Below are positions 18,134 to 26,475 of a stretch of DNA of 64,000 nucleotides, piece after piece. The stretch is from assembly GCF_008727865.1 (NCBI RefSeq), contig NZ_VTWU01000004.1:186001-250000 (forward strand), written 5' to 3'. Source of the stretch: Hymenobacter busanensis (GTDB lineage Bacteria; Bacteroidota; Bacteroidia; Cytophagales; Hymenobacteraceae). The translations under genes and the position numbers were made by a program. The first letter of the stretch is position 1; every line of letters starts with the position of its first letter. A model generated the notes under the pieces. It was not told where the DNA came from, made no database searches, and saw only the letters and a program-made list of their open reading frames with translations.

Positions 18134-19537
18134 TTATTCCTTCATCAGCTGCCGAGTAATGCGGTTGCCGTCGAGGTTGAGGACCAGCAAGTAAGTACCG
18201 GGACGTTTCAGGCCCAGGTCGTCGGCGGTGAAGCGGTAGTCGTGCGTGCCGGCTTTCTGCTCGGCAGCGCGCACCAGGGTTTTCAGGCGCCGGCCCGTGG
18301 CATCGAGTATAGTGGCTTCCACGCGCAGCGGGCGGCTAAGCGTGTAGCTCAGCGTCAACTCGCGGTCCACGGGGTTGGGGTAGGTTTCGAGGCGGTACTC
18401 GTAGGCGGCGGCTTGTGCGGTGGTGCCGGCAGCGGTGCGGTTCACATCCCAGGCCACCACGTAGGTGTGCTGGGCGAGGTGCGAGGTGCTGCGCGTAAGG
18501 GCCGTGGTATCGGTTATTTCGGCCTGAATGCGGTGCGCACCTACCGAAAGGCCGCTCAGCGGCACGGCAAGGGCGTCGGCGTTGCGGGCCACCACGGTGC
18601 CGTCGCGCTTCCACACGACCCGCAGCGTGTTGGGCAGCACCGGTTTCAGCAACGACAACGCAAAGCTCAGGTCCTGCGTGGGGCCGTTGATGGTGGTAGC
18701 GGCGGGCGAGAAGCTTTGCAGCGGCGGCGCCAGCGTGTGCATGCGCTCCACAAAGGTTTCGCGGCACACGCTGCAAAAGGGCACGCCCAGCAGCTGCATT
18801 TTGCAGTTTTGGTGCGGGCGGTACCACGTGGCGCCGCCGGGGTATGGGTAGATGCCCACGCCGTTGGTGTTCATCCAAGCGGCCCACTTCACCAGGGTGG
18901 GGTTGGTTTGCTGGGTCATGTTGGCCTTTTCAGTGGCGTACTGCGGGCCGGCCCAGTACTCATCGGCCAAGGCGGCAAACGAGTGGCCTATTTCGTGGAT
19001 GCTGATTTCGCTGGCGCTGGCGTTGATGGACGAGGTAGCCAGCGCCCCACCCGAACCGCCGTACTCCGGGGAATTGACGACCACAAAAGCCTGGTCGTAC
19101 TGCGGAAAGCTGGCGGCCAGCACACTGGCTATGGCGCTGCTGCGGGTGGGTACCAGTAGGCGGTGAATTCCAAACTGGTCAAAAGCGCTACCGAAGTAGT
19201 TGTTGACCGTAACCGTAGGCAAGGTCGTCGTACCGCAATCGGAAGCCGTGCGCGGGTGGCTGGCGCCCGACTGCACCGAGGGTACTCGCACGGCAAACAC
19301 GTTGAAATAGGGCCGGTATTCGCGGAACGGCGTCTGGTTGAACAGGTCGTTGACGATGCGGTCTACATCGGTGCGGTACTGGGTAAGCTGGCCGGATTGG
19401 TACCCGTCGCTGAGAAACACCAGGTTGATGCGCTTGTTGAGCGGTCCGGTTTTCACCAGCGTATCGACGGGAAAGGACTGGGCCAAGCTGCCCAAGGCTA
19501 GCAGCAAGGCGCTGCAAAGGGTAAAGAGTGTTTTCAT
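18134..19537 (-). CDS. Secreted M64-family (IgA-type) metallopeptidase with T9SS sorting domain
   Basis: Extracellular zinc peptidase, 467 aa. Signal peptide MKTLFTLCSALLLALGSLAQ; catalytic motif H181-E-I-G-H185 in SIHEIGHSFAALADEYW, the form typical of peptidase family M64 (IgA Peptidase M64). A linker with a Big/Ig-like region (about 285-375) leads to a C-terminal sorting domain (about 385-467) starting YPNPVDRELTLSYTL and ending in GTYLLVLNLDGNRITRQLMK, the type A T9SS signal that directs secretion across the outer membrane. The start codon overlaps the stop of the upstream lipoprotein gene (ATGA at 19534-19537), so the two are translationally coupled. Substrate unknown. Confidence 0.92.
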   Translation of the reverse strand: MKTLFTLCSALLLALGSLAQSFPVDTLVKTGPLNKRINLVFLSDGYQSGQLTQYRTDVDRIVNDLFNQTPFREYRPYFNVFAVRVPSVQSGASHPRTASDCGTTTLPTVTVNNYFGSAFDQFGIHRLLVPTRSSAIASVLAASFPQYDQAFVVVNSPEYGGSGGALATSSINASASEISIHEIGHSFAALADEYWAGPQYATEKANMTQQTNPTLVKWAAWMNTNGVGIYPYPGGATWYRPHQNCKMQLLGVPFCSVCRETFVERMHTLAPPLQSFSPAATTINGPTQDLSFALSLLKPVLPNTLRVVWKRDGTVVARNADALAVPLSGLSVGAHRIQAEITDTTALTRSTSHLAQHTYVVAWDVNRTAAGTTAQAAAYEYRLETYPNPVDRELTLSYTLSRPLRVEATILDATGRRLKTLVRAAEQKAGTHDYRFTADDLGLKRPGTYLLVLNLDGNRITRQLMKE

Positions 19538-20043
19538 GGTTGAGCGGATAAGGGGAAATCGGCCGGGGCAGCTGCCTGGCGGTTGGTAATTTCGGTGAGA
19601 CGCACGGCGGCGGTGCCCGATGGCAGCGCCAACCGCACAAAAAATTCGGCTTCGGGCAATACCACGGTCTTGCGTCCCAGTTGCCGGGCGTCGTTCAGGT
19701 ACTCGGTGTCGCGGCGCAGCGGGTGGTCGATGGTGGTGGTGCTTAGCACCCGCTGCCGGGTGTCGAGCAAGGCCACCGCTACGTAGGTTTCGGCAGCGCC
19801 TGCCGCCGTGGGGTCGGCTTTCAGGGAACCGGCCACCACGCTCGTTTTCAGTAGCTCGAAACGGGCAGGGCCCGCCGGAGTGGCCGTGGCTTTGAAGGAA
19901 ATAAAGACCAGTTTAGCGGCCGATGCCGCCGGCTGCGAGGCTTGCGTGGGCACCACTGCCAGCGGCGTGTATTGCTTCGTCGGCCGCTGACAGGCCGTGA
20001 GCCCTCCGGCAATAACCAACAGCGTGTAGGAAAAAAGCCGCAT
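19534..20043 (-). CDS. Lipoprotein of unknown function coupled to the M64 peptidase
   Basis: 169 aa. MRLFSYTLLVIAGGLTAC gives a clear lipobox (GLTAC) with the lipidated cysteine at residue 18. The mature part starts with a low-complexity Thr/Pro/Ala stretch, then beta-type sequence of the form KLVFISFKATATPAGPARFEL, suggesting one immunoglobulin-like fold. I know no named family. It overlaps the following peptidase gene by 4 nt, which argues for a shared operon and perhaps a role in presentation or control of the peptidase; that role is inference only. Confidence 0.8.
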   Translation of the reverse strand: MRLFSYTLLVIAGGLTACQRPTKQYTPLAVVPTQASQPAASAAKLVFISFKATATPAGPARFELLKTSVVAGSLKADPTAAGAAETYVAVALLDTRQRVLSTTTIDHPLRRDTEYLNDARQLGRKTVVLPEAEFFVRLALPSGTAAVRLTEITNRQAAAPADFPLSAQP

Positions 20044-20238
20044 GCGACGTCTGGGAATGGGTACAAGTAAAAGTACTATTTAAGACAATACCGCGGATGG
20101 ATTGGATGGTAATAACTTATATTGAATACATAATATTGATAGTCAATGCGTTTGTGTATATGGTGGTAATGAGCGCACATGCTATTTGTGCTCTGCGCAT
20201 TTTGTGCAGTGCCAAGCCGCTACCTTACCGGTCTTGCT
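20044..20238. promoter_or_regulatory. AT-rich divergent intergenic region
   Basis: 195 nt between two divergent genes, much richer in A and T than its surroundings from about 20080 to 20180, so promoters for both sides are likely here. No clear TAnnTTTG pair or palindrome could be fixed. An in-frame upstream ATG at 20179 exists for the plus-strand gene but lies in this region. Confidence 0.4.
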
Positions 20239-20946
20239 ATGGCCGAATACTCGATAGTGGCGTTTGCCAAGCAGCTCAATTTGCTTACGCTGGCCACTGC
20301 TGTGGTGCCCGTGGGGGTAGGGCTCACGCGGCGTCATCTGCCCCAAGAAGCGCGGTGCCTGTTGGCGTACGCCTTGTTGGCCACGTTGGCGTTGGGCACG
20401 TTGTCTGAAGTTGGGCGCTACGTGTGGCACAACAACATCCTTATCCTGCGCACTGAAACGTGGCTCGGCACCGTGCTGCTGGCCGGGGCCTACTACCAGG
20501 CGCTGCCGCTGCCTGCTGTGCGCCGCCGCTTACCGGCTTTGCTGGTTAGCTTTACCCTGCTGGCCGTAGCCGAAACCATCTGGCTGATGGATTGGCACCG
20601 CTACGACAGTCCCTACATGCGCGTGGCGCAGAGCGTGCTGCTCATTGGCCTGGCGTTGCGCTACTTCGAGCACTTGCTCCTTCAGCTCCGCAACATCCGG
20701 CTGGAGCGCGACCCCATGTTTCTGGTAAGTGTAGGAGTGGTGTTCTACTACGCGGGCGCCATTTCCATTTTTGTGCTGGAAACCCAACTGACGCTGAAGC
20801 CTGACCAAATTTGGGTGATGTACATCGTGGAGTTCGTGCTGCGCATGGCCTTCAACGGCTTGCTGACGGCGGCCCTGTGGCACGCCGGCCAACTGTTGCC
20901 TCAGCTGGTCCATAGCAGCCCAGCTGCGAAGCAACTACTGCCCTGA
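20239..20946 (+). CDS. Integral membrane protein of unknown function (about seven helices)
   Basis: 235 aa with about seven hydrophobic segments, from AKQLNLLTLATAVVPVGVGL to FVLRMAFNGLLTAALW. Between helices stand charged loops such as RYVWHNN and LMDWHRY. The topology, with an N-terminal out and seven helices, resembles 7TM sensor modules that accompany histidine kinases in Cytophagales, but no kinase domain is attached or adjacent. Start at 20239 (MAEYSIVAF) is preferred over 20179, which would add a 20-residue hydrophobic leader derived from AT-rich non-coding DNA. It converges on the ZIP-domain gene with a 14-nt gap. Confidence 0.7.
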   Translation: MAEYSIVAFAKQLNLLTLATAVVPVGVGLTRRHLPQEARCLLAYALLATLALGTLSEVGRYVWHNNILILRTETWLGTVLLAGAYYQALPLPAVRRRLPALLVSFTLLAVAETIWLMDWHRYDSPYMRVAQSVLLIGLALRYFEHLLLQLRNIRLERDPMFLVSVGVVFYYAGAISIFVLETQLTLKPDQIWVMYIVEFVLRMAFNGLLTAALWHAGQLLPQLVHSSPAAKQLLP

Positions 20947-20960
20947 CCTAAGCATGGGTG

Positions 20961-22088
20961 CTAGCCTCCCAGCTTGCTCAGCACAAACGCCGCCAAAAAG
21001 CCCAGTACCGTAATCAGGCCCGTGAAATTGTGGGCTACCTCGAAGGCTTCCGGTATCATGGTGTCGGCTATCATGGCCAGCACAGCACCGGCCGCCACGG
21101 CCGTGGTGGCCCCAATTACGTTGGGCGAAAAGTGGCTGAACACGGTGAAGCCTACCAGCGCCGACACGCCCGACACCAGCGCAATGCTGGCCCACAGCCC
21201 CAGCACGTAGAGCGGCGTGCGGCCGGCCTTTTTCATTCCCGCCGCGCTGCTCAGGCCTTCGGGGAGGTTGGAAAGAAAAATAGCTACCACCGCCACCGTA
21301 CTCACCGCGCCACCCGCCAGCATGCTCAGCCCGATGACAATGCTTTCGGGAATGCCGTCGAGCAGCGCCCCGATGGCCAAGGCCATGCCGTTGTCGTCGC
21401 CGGGTTCGGTGGCGGGTTTGTCGCCGGCTTGCACCTGCTGCCGCTCGGCGTGCTGCTGGTGGCCCGAGCGTTTGCGGTGCTTGGCCCCGTGGCGGGCCAG
21501 CAGCCAGTTGGCGAGGGTGTAGGCCGCCGCGCCGCCCACAAAGCCGAAAGCCGCCGCATCAAATCCGCCGCGCCGGTAGGCATCTTCCATCAGCTCCAGT
21601 GAAAGGGTGGAAATGAGCACGCCGCTGCCAAAGGCCATAACGGCCGCAATCAGCCGCTGCGGTACGTGCAGGAAATACCCAATGGCAGCACCAATCAGCA
21701 GCGCCGAGCCCGAAACCAACCCCCAGAAACCGGCTTGCAGCCAGAGCGGAAATGCCATGCAGTGTGGTTTTGTACGTGTCAGGAATGCACTCCTGCGCAG
21801 CAGGAAGCAGGTGATGATTTGCGTGCGATACGCGGCCAGCGCCGCTTGTAACTCGGCCTCGGTGAAGCCCGGCACGTCTACCTTTTTGAACGGGGCGGTA
21901 TGCCCGGCCAGCAAGACAAGGCTAGAGCTCGGCACCTCAAGCACGTCGGCCAAAAACCGCAGCAGGCAGTCGTTGGCTTTGCCATCGTGCAGCGGGGCTT
22001 GCAGGCGCACGGTTACGGTGCCGTCGGCCGCCAGCAGCAGCTCGTTGCGGCGCGCGTTGGGTTTGGCGCGCAGGTGCAGGGCCGCCAC
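20961..22088 (-). CDS. DUF167 (YggU-like) domain in frame with a ZIP-family metal transporter
   Basis: One uninterrupted 375-codon frame encodes two families usually found as separate proteins. Residues 1 to about 86 match DUF167 (LRAKPNARRNELL, then HDGKANDCLLRFLADVL and GHTAPFKKVDV). Residues 111-375, from an internal Met (MAFPLWLQAGFWGLV; ATG at 21756-21758), form a ZIP transporter with about eight helices and the metal-site motifs LLDGIPESIVIG and FLSNLPEGLSSAAG, separated by a His/Gln/Lys-rich loop (about 205-230). The linker (residues 87-110, YRTQIITCFLLRRSAF) looks like read-through of a former gap rather than a designed linker. The alternatives are a real fusion, or two genes whose separating stop was lost by mutation or sequencing error; the ZIP gene would then be 20961-21758. 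Confidence 0.7.
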   Translation of the reverse strand: MAALHLRAKPNARRNELLLAADGTVTVRLQAPLHDGKANDCLLRFLADVLEVPSSSLVLLAGHTAPFKKVDVPGFTEAELQAALAAYRTQIITCFLLRRSAFLTRTKPHCMAFPLWLQAGFWGLVSGSALLIGAAIGYFLHVPQRLIAAVMAFGSGVLISTLSLELMEDAYRRGGFDAAAFGFVGGAAAYTLANWLLARHGAKHRKRSGHQQHAERQQVQAGDKPATEPGDDNGMALAIGALLDGIPESIVIGLSMLAGGAVSTVAVVAIFLSNLPEGLSSAAGMKKAGRTPLYVLGLWASIALVSGVSALVGFTVFSHFSPNVIGATTAVAAGAVLAMIADTMIPEAFEVAHNFTGLITVLGFLAAFVLSKLGG

Positions 22089-22091
22089 CGC

Positions 22092-22292
22092 CTAGGCCGC
22101 CGAGTTGTAGGCGTCGTACACGTTCCAGGCCCAGAGGGCGAAGGGGATAATGATTGTCCACCACAGCAGGAAACCCACCACGCCGCTGAGAATCCAAATA
22201 AATACGGCTTTCAGAATCTGGCCCTTGATGAGCTGGCCCAGACCGGGAGGGATGGCGGAAAGAATGGCGGGTACGCCGTAGGTTGGTTTCAT
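22092..22292 (-). CDS. Small membrane protein, 66 aa (TM2-like)
   Basis: 66-residue protein with two hydrophobic segments (AILSAIPPGLGQLIKGQILK and VVGFLLWWTIIIPFALWAW). The PGLGQLIKGQ element and the ending WNVYDAYN are typical of small Bacteroidota proteins of the TM2/DUF5683 type, in which a Pro-Gly-x-Gly-Gln motif precedes the first helix. The start at 22292 (MKPTYGVP) fits this family; a frame to 22307 adds five residues. Only 3 nt separate it from the DUF167-ZIP frame, so they are probably one transcript. Confidence 0.75.
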   Translation of the reverse strand: MKPTYGVPAILSAIPPGLGQLIKGQILKAVFIWILSGVVGFLLWWTIIIPFALWAWNVYDAYNSAA

Positions 22293-22319
22293 GGCAGAAG
22301 CAGGCAAGACCTGCGCTAA

Positions 22320-23093
22320 TTACGCATTATCGGGCGCTTGGGTAGCGGCAGGGAGCGGCCCCAGGCGCTGCTGGCCGGTGGGGCACACGTCGAGCAGCAC
22401 GCAGCGGCCGCAGGCAGGCGAATGAAAGTAACAGCACTTTTGCCCGTGAAACATCAGCGCCTCGTGGTGGTCATACACTTGCTGGGCGTCCCAGTCCGGC
22501 GGCAGCAGCGCCTCCAGCAGCGCGTGCGAGGCCTCGGTGCCCACTTTCGGCCCGATGAGCCCCAGCCGCTGCGCCACGCGGTGGTGGTGGCTATCCACGG
22601 GCATGGCCGGGCGGCGCAGGGTGCTGAACAGCAGGGTAGCGGCGCTGGTTTTGGGCCCCACACCGGGCAAGGTTTCCAGCCACGCGCGGGCTTCGGGCAC
22701 CGGCATGTCGGCCAGAAAATGCAGGTCGAGCTGCCCATCGAGGCGGGCCGTTAGCTCCTGCAGAATGGCTTGCAGGCGCGGGGCTTTCTGCTCGGGCCAG
22801 GTACAGGGTCTGATGGCCGCTTCCACGGCCGCCGTGGGCGCGTCGCGCACCTGCTCCCAAGTGGGAAACTGCGCCGTCAGCTGCTGGTAGGCCCGGTGCG
22901 ACTCAGCATTCCGGGTGCGGTGCGAGAGAATGGCGCTGATCAGCTCACTGAGCGGGTCTTTACTGCTGAAAAACCGAAACGGCGCGCCATACAGCACGCA
23001 CAGCCGCTCGTGGGCCAGCAGCGCCAGCGCCTGCCGCTCGGCAAACGCGGCGGCGGGTTCGGCAGCAGGTGTAGTAGCGGGCAGCTTGGGCAT
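22320..23093 (-). CDS. Endonuclease III-like DNA glycosylase (HhH-GPD, 4Fe-4S)
   Basis: Base-excision repair glycosylase/lyase relative, 257 aa. The helix-hairpin-helix is LPGVGPKTSAATLL with catalytic-type Lys148; the conserved Asp is D167 in MPVDSHHHRVAQRL. A complete iron-sulfur motif C221-x6-C228-x2-C231-x5-C237 closes the domain. The start at 23093 (MPKLPATTP) is preferred; the frame opens at 23141 inside a terminator stem. The Ala-rich N-terminus (about 20 aa) is longer than in E. coli Nth (211 aa), and the HhH and Asp context suggests a Nth-like subfamily rather than Nth itself. The small membrane gene follows after 27 nt. Confidence 0.88.
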   Translation of the reverse strand: MPKLPATTPAAEPAAAFAERQALALLAHERLCVLYGAPFRFFSSKDPLSELISAILSHRTRNAESHRAYQQLTAQFPTWEQVRDAPTAAVEAAIRPCTWPEQKAPRLQAILQELTARLDGQLDLHFLADMPVPEARAWLETLPGVGPKTSAATLLFSTLRRPAMPVDSHHHRVAQRLGLIGPKVGTEASHALLEALLPPDWDAQQVYDHHEALMFHGQKCCYFHSPACGRCVLLDVCPTGQQRLGPLPAATQAPDNA

Positions 23094-23140
23094 ACCTGCG
23101 CAAACGGCCCGCGGCGCTCCTCGGTTGTGCTTGGCGCACA

Positions 23141-23180
23141 CGAAAAGCCCCGCCCAAACGGAGTTGGACGGGGCTTTTCG
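23141..23180. terminator. Terminator downstream of the 285-aa secreted protein gene
   Basis: Perfect 12-bp stem CGAAAAGCCCCG (23141-23152) with CGGGGCTTTTCG (23169-23180). It lies between the stop of the gene ending at 23206 and the start of the endonuclease III-like gene, both on the minus strand. Confidence 0.8.
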
Positions 23181-23205
23181 CTTTTTGTCGAAATGTCAAA
23201 CAGGC

Positions 23206-24063
23206 TTATTGCACTGCGTTGTAGAGCGCCACGGCCTGCTTCAGCTTGCGGTGCTGCGAACCGCTGATAACGGAGGGCACCAGCAGCACCGGCACCGAAA
23301 TAAACAGCAGCGGCGACACCGAGCGGCTGGTGCCGCTGAACGTGCTCAGAATGCCCGCTGCCATCAGGCCGCCGCCCACCACGTAGCCGGCCGTGCTGAT
23401 GCGCCGCAGCCGGGCCACGTCGCGCAGGGTTTCCACGCTGCCGGGGTTGTCGGCCAGGGCCACGCGCAGGCTCCGGAAGTTCATTTCCTCGATAGGGCCG
23501 CCGTCTTTGCTGAAGTACTCGGTGCGCACGGTGCGGTAGCCGCCGTAGGGGTAGCCAAACGGCGACCCGTACCCGCCGTAGCCGTACCCACCATAGCCGT
23601 AGCCAAAGGGACTGCCGAAGGCATTGGGCGAATACTGGGTAGTGGTAATAGAGTAGGTGCTGATGCGGCCGGTTTTGTCGCGGCGCAGGGTGGCTTCGCG
23701 GCGCGAGCCGGGCAGCGTGGTGCGCACGTAGTGGCCGGTTTCATCCTCGTAAAACTTAATCTGGTCGAGGTCGAAGCGCTGCTGCCCGTTGGCCAGCAAA
23801 TAGGAGCGGCCCAGCACCGGCTGGCGCATCTCCACCACGTCGGCCGCATACACCTGCCCCGATTTCAGGCCGATGCGGTAGCGGGAAGGAACAGCCGCCG
23901 CAACCGGGGCCGGGGCCGCTACGGGCCGGGCCGTGGAATCGGGCGCGGCCGGGGGGGGCGGGGTGGGGAGCGTGTTGAGCTGACGGGGCGCATCCTGGGC
24001 CAGCGCCGCCGGTAGCGGCGCGCTCAGCAGCGCCGTGGCCAAAAGCAATGAACGAACGTTCAT
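23206..24063 (-). CDS. Secreted/membrane hypothetical protein with Gly-Tyr-rich segment
   Basis: 285 aa, no known family recognised. Signal peptide MNVRSLLLATALLSAPLPAA (cleavage after LAQ, about residue 23), then a Pro/Ala-rich stretch, a strand-rich domain (YRIGLKSGQVYAADVVEMRQ), a low-complexity Gly/Tyr/Phe region built on FGYGYGGYG (about residues 150-175), and two C-terminal hydrophobic segments (GYVVGGGLMAAGILSTF and LLFISVPVLLVPSVISG). The start at 24063 was chosen for the signal peptide; the frame opens at 24321 in non-coding sequence. The Gly/Tyr repeat is similar to flexible linkers in outer-envelope proteins. Confidence 0.8.
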   Translation of the reverse strand: MNVRSLLLATALLSAPLPAALAQDAPRQLNTLPTPPPPAAPDSTARPVAAPAPVAAAVPSRYRIGLKSGQVYAADVVEMRQPVLGRSYLLANGQQRFDLDQIKFYEDETGHYVRTTLPGSRREATLRRDKTGRISTYSITTTQYSPNAFGSPFGYGYGGYGYGGYGSPFGYPYGGYRTVRTEYFSKDGGPIEEMNFRSLRVALADNPGSVETLRDVARLRRISTAGYVVGGGLMAAGILSTFSGTSRSVSPLLFISVPVLLVPSVISGSQHRKLKQAVALYNAVQ

Positions 24064-24266
24064 GAACAAAGTAGCGTGAGCTGTGGAAGGAATGAGGAAA
24101 GAACGCGCGCCACGCGGCGGGTGGTATGCCGCTGCGGCGGGCGCCGGCCAAAGCCACGGGCAAGTACGAACAAAAAATCGGCCACTTGCTCCGTATGGCT
24201 TTAACGGTGCAAGGCGGCTCACTCGTTCCGCAGCACCGCAATTGCCGGGCGGCCACCGGCGCGATA

Positions 24267-24307
24267 CAAAAAAAGCCGGCCGGCAGCGCAAGGCTACCGG
24301 CCGGCTT
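24267..24307 (-). terminator. Terminator of the response regulator gene
   Basis: AAGCCGGCCGG (24273-24283) pairs with CCGGCCGGCTT (24297-24307); an A-run just left of it (24268-24274) becomes the U-tract on the minus strand. The rest of 24064-24333 (270 nt) holds no gene that I can see. Confidence 0.8.
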
Positions 24308-24333
24308 GAGTACGCGGCCAAAAGGGCTCGGTT

Positions 24334-24744
24334 CTATTTCAGCAGGGTTTCCAGCAGGCTCATGCTGTCCACCAGGTCGCGGGTGTTTTCGAAATCCAGG
24401 GGCTTCACAATGTAGCCTTGCACGCCCAGGGCCTGGGTGTTGAGGCGGTCAATGTCCATTTCCGAGGTCGTCGTGACAAACACCGGAATATCGCGCAGCT
24501 CCTCGTGGGTGCGCAGCTCGGCCAGAAACTCGTGGCCATTCATCTTGGGCATGTTCAAATCCAGCAGAATCACCTCGGGCAGGGGCCGAATGGGCTCCAC
24601 GCCGTTGGTGCCCAGCAGCAGATCGAGGGCCTCCAAGCCGTTGAACGCGGTGTGCAGTTTGTGAGGGACACTAAACTTCTCGAACGATTTCTCCACGGTC
24701 ATCGTGTCAAAAAAGTCATCTTCTACAAGCAGAACCGAACGCAT
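24334..24744 (-). CDS. Single-domain response regulator (CheY/Rcp-like)
   Basis: 136-residue receiver domain without an output domain. Acidic pocket E8-D9-D10 in LLVEDDFFD, phospho-acceptor Asp62 in ILLDLNMPKMNGHEF, Thr in VTTTSEMD and Lys114 in YIVKPLDFEN are all present. The start at 24744 (MRSVLLVEDD) is the usual receiver start. It lies 79 nt downstream of a CHASE3 histidine kinase in the same direction, so phosphotransfer from that kinase is probable. Receivers of this type (Rcp1-like) act in phosphorelay or by protein-protein contact. The operon ends at a strong hairpin. Confidence 0.93.
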   Translation of the reverse strand: MRSVLLVEDDFFDTMTVEKSFEKFSVPHKLHTAFNGLEALDLLLGTNGVEPIRPLPEVILLDLNMPKMNGHEFLAELRTHEELRDIPVFVTTTSEMDIDRLNTQALGVQGYIVKPLDFENTRDLVDSMSLLETLLK

Positions 24745-24823
24745 AGTAATCAACAGGTATACCGGGAAAAAAGCGGCCGACAAAAATACGCAATCGGCGC
24801 CCCATTTCCCGGTGTTGGGTGCA

Positions 24824-26350
24824 TTATCCTATTGTTGCCGAAGCCGGCACCAGGGCCGGCTGCTTGGGCCAGGTAAAAACAAACGCGGCTCCTTCGCCCA
24901 CCGCCGATTCGACCCGGATATGGCCGCGCTGCTCGTCGATGATTTTCTTGACGATGCTCAGCCCGATGCCGGTGCTTTCGGCCGTGTGCCGGTCGCGCAG
25001 GGTCTGGAACATAAGGAAGATTTTCTCGTGGTATTCGGGCGCAATGCCCGGCCCGTCGTCCTGCACCCGAAACTCGTACTCCTTCTTCAGCTCCTGGCAG
25101 CTCACGCTCAGCCGGCCGGCGCCGCGGTGGTGGTACTTCACGGCGTTCGAGAGCAGGTTGGTAAACACCTGCTGCAGGCTCAGGCGGTCGGCCACCAGCG
25201 TGGGCAGGTTGTCGGCAATCTGCAGCTCAAACTGCGGCGGCACCACCAAGTCGGCCACGTCGTGTACCAGATGGGCCACGTTCACCTCCTCCAGCTTTTG
25301 CTGGGTACGGCCCACGCGGGCGTAGGCCAGCAGGCCGTTTATCAGGTCTTCGAGGCGCGAAAGCCGTCCTTTCATCAACCCCAGGTACTCCTGCATTTTG
25401 TGCGAGAGTTCGTGGCCCAGCTCGTCCTCAATCCACTTCACCACGGTGGTCACGCCGCGCAGCGGGGCTTTCAGGTCGTGAGAAGCCACGTAGGCAAACT
25501 GGTCCAGCTCGCGGTTGCGTTTTTCCAGCGCCCCAAACGTGTCGTCGAGGGTCTGCGTCATGCGGTTGAGCGAGCCGGCGAGGTTGCCCAGGCTGTCCTT
25601 CTCCTTGTCCTTGATTTTGACTTTGTAGTCGCCTTGCACCACCTGCTCGGCCAAGTGCTCGATGATGTCGATGCGCTGGGCCACGGCTTCGTTGGTGAGT
25701 TCCAGCTCCGCCTTCAACCGCTCGTTGGCGCTGATTTCGTTGCCGGCTTTGCCAAACAGCCACAGCGTAATGACCAGGGCCAGCGCCGTCGAGAGCAGGA
25801 TGGTGGCCGGCGTGAGCGACTCGTAAATCTGCTGCTCGGCGCTGCGCTTGGCCAGCAGCTCCAGCTCCCGGGTGCGGGTGCGGGCCAGCAGCCGCTCAAT
25901 CACGCGCATGGTCTGGCGGTCGGTGTCGAGGGCGGTTTGCATGGCCGATTGCGTAAGGCCGGCTTGCGGCCGGGCCAGCTCGGCCAGCAGGCGCGTTTCG
26001 GCCCGCAGCGCGGCGTCGATGGTGTCGAGGCGCAGCTGCTGAATGGGATTGTCGACCGACATCCGGTCCACCTCCTCGTATTGGGTGCGCACGTGCCCGA
26101 TGGCGTCCTGGTAAGTCGCCAGGTACACCGTGTCGCGCGTGAGCAGGTAGCCCCGCACGCCCGAGCGGGCATCTTTTAGGCGCAGTTCCAGGTCTTTGAG
26201 CCCTTGTATAACTTGGTAGGAGTGCTCCACCCAGCCCGTGCGACTGGCGAGTTGCCGAATACTTACGAACGACGCCACGGCCGTCAGAACGAGCACCCCG
26301 GCGGCAATGGCAAAGCCGACGTAGAGTTTGGTTTTGGTTTGCAAGCGCAT
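24824..26350 (-). CDS. CHASE3-HAMP sensor histidine kinase
   Basis: 508-aa inner-membrane kinase. First membrane helix at about 10-32, an extracytoplasmic CHASE3 domain (about 35-178, with SGVRGYLLTRDTVYLATY), second helix 181-201, HAMP and coiled coil (202-280), HisKA with phospho-acceptor His291 in FAYVASHDLKAPLRGV, and an ATPase domain with N-box QVFTNLLSNAVKYH, G-box VQDDGPGIAPEYHEKIF and STGIGLSIVKKIIDE. The dimerisation and ATPase sequence is of the phytochrome/ETR1-like class that couples to Rcp-type receivers, as encoded directly downstream. The start at 26350 precedes the first helix. The signal sensed is unknown. Confidence 0.92.
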   Translation of the reverse strand: MRLQTKTKLYVGFAIAAGVLVLTAVASFVSIRQLASRTGWVEHSYQVIQGLKDLELRLKDARSGVRGYLLTRDTVYLATYQDAIGHVRTQYEEVDRMSVDNPIQQLRLDTIDAALRAETRLLAELARPQAGLTQSAMQTALDTDRQTMRVIERLLARTRTRELELLAKRSAEQQIYESLTPATILLSTALALVITLWLFGKAGNEISANERLKAELELTNEAVAQRIDIIEHLAEQVVQGDYKVKIKDKEKDSLGNLAGSLNRMTQTLDDTFGALEKRNRELDQFAYVASHDLKAPLRGVTTVVKWIEDELGHELSHKMQEYLGLMKGRLSRLEDLINGLLAYARVGRTQQKLEEVNVAHLVHDVADLVVPPQFELQIADNLPTLVADRLSLQQVFTNLLSNAVKYHHRGAGRLSVSCQELKKEYEFRVQDDGPGIAPEYHEKIFLMFQTLRDRHTAESTGIGLSIVKKIIDEQRGHIRVESAVGEGAAFVFTWPKQPALVPASATIG

Positions 26351-26475
26351 AAACGAAGAAGCCGGCCGGCGTGGGGTACCGCAACAGCCTAGCAAGATAC
26401 AACGCCGGGGCGTGCGCCGCGACACGTGCCGCCCGCCGCGGCGTATCTTCGCGCCGCCTTCGCCCGCCTTCCGCC

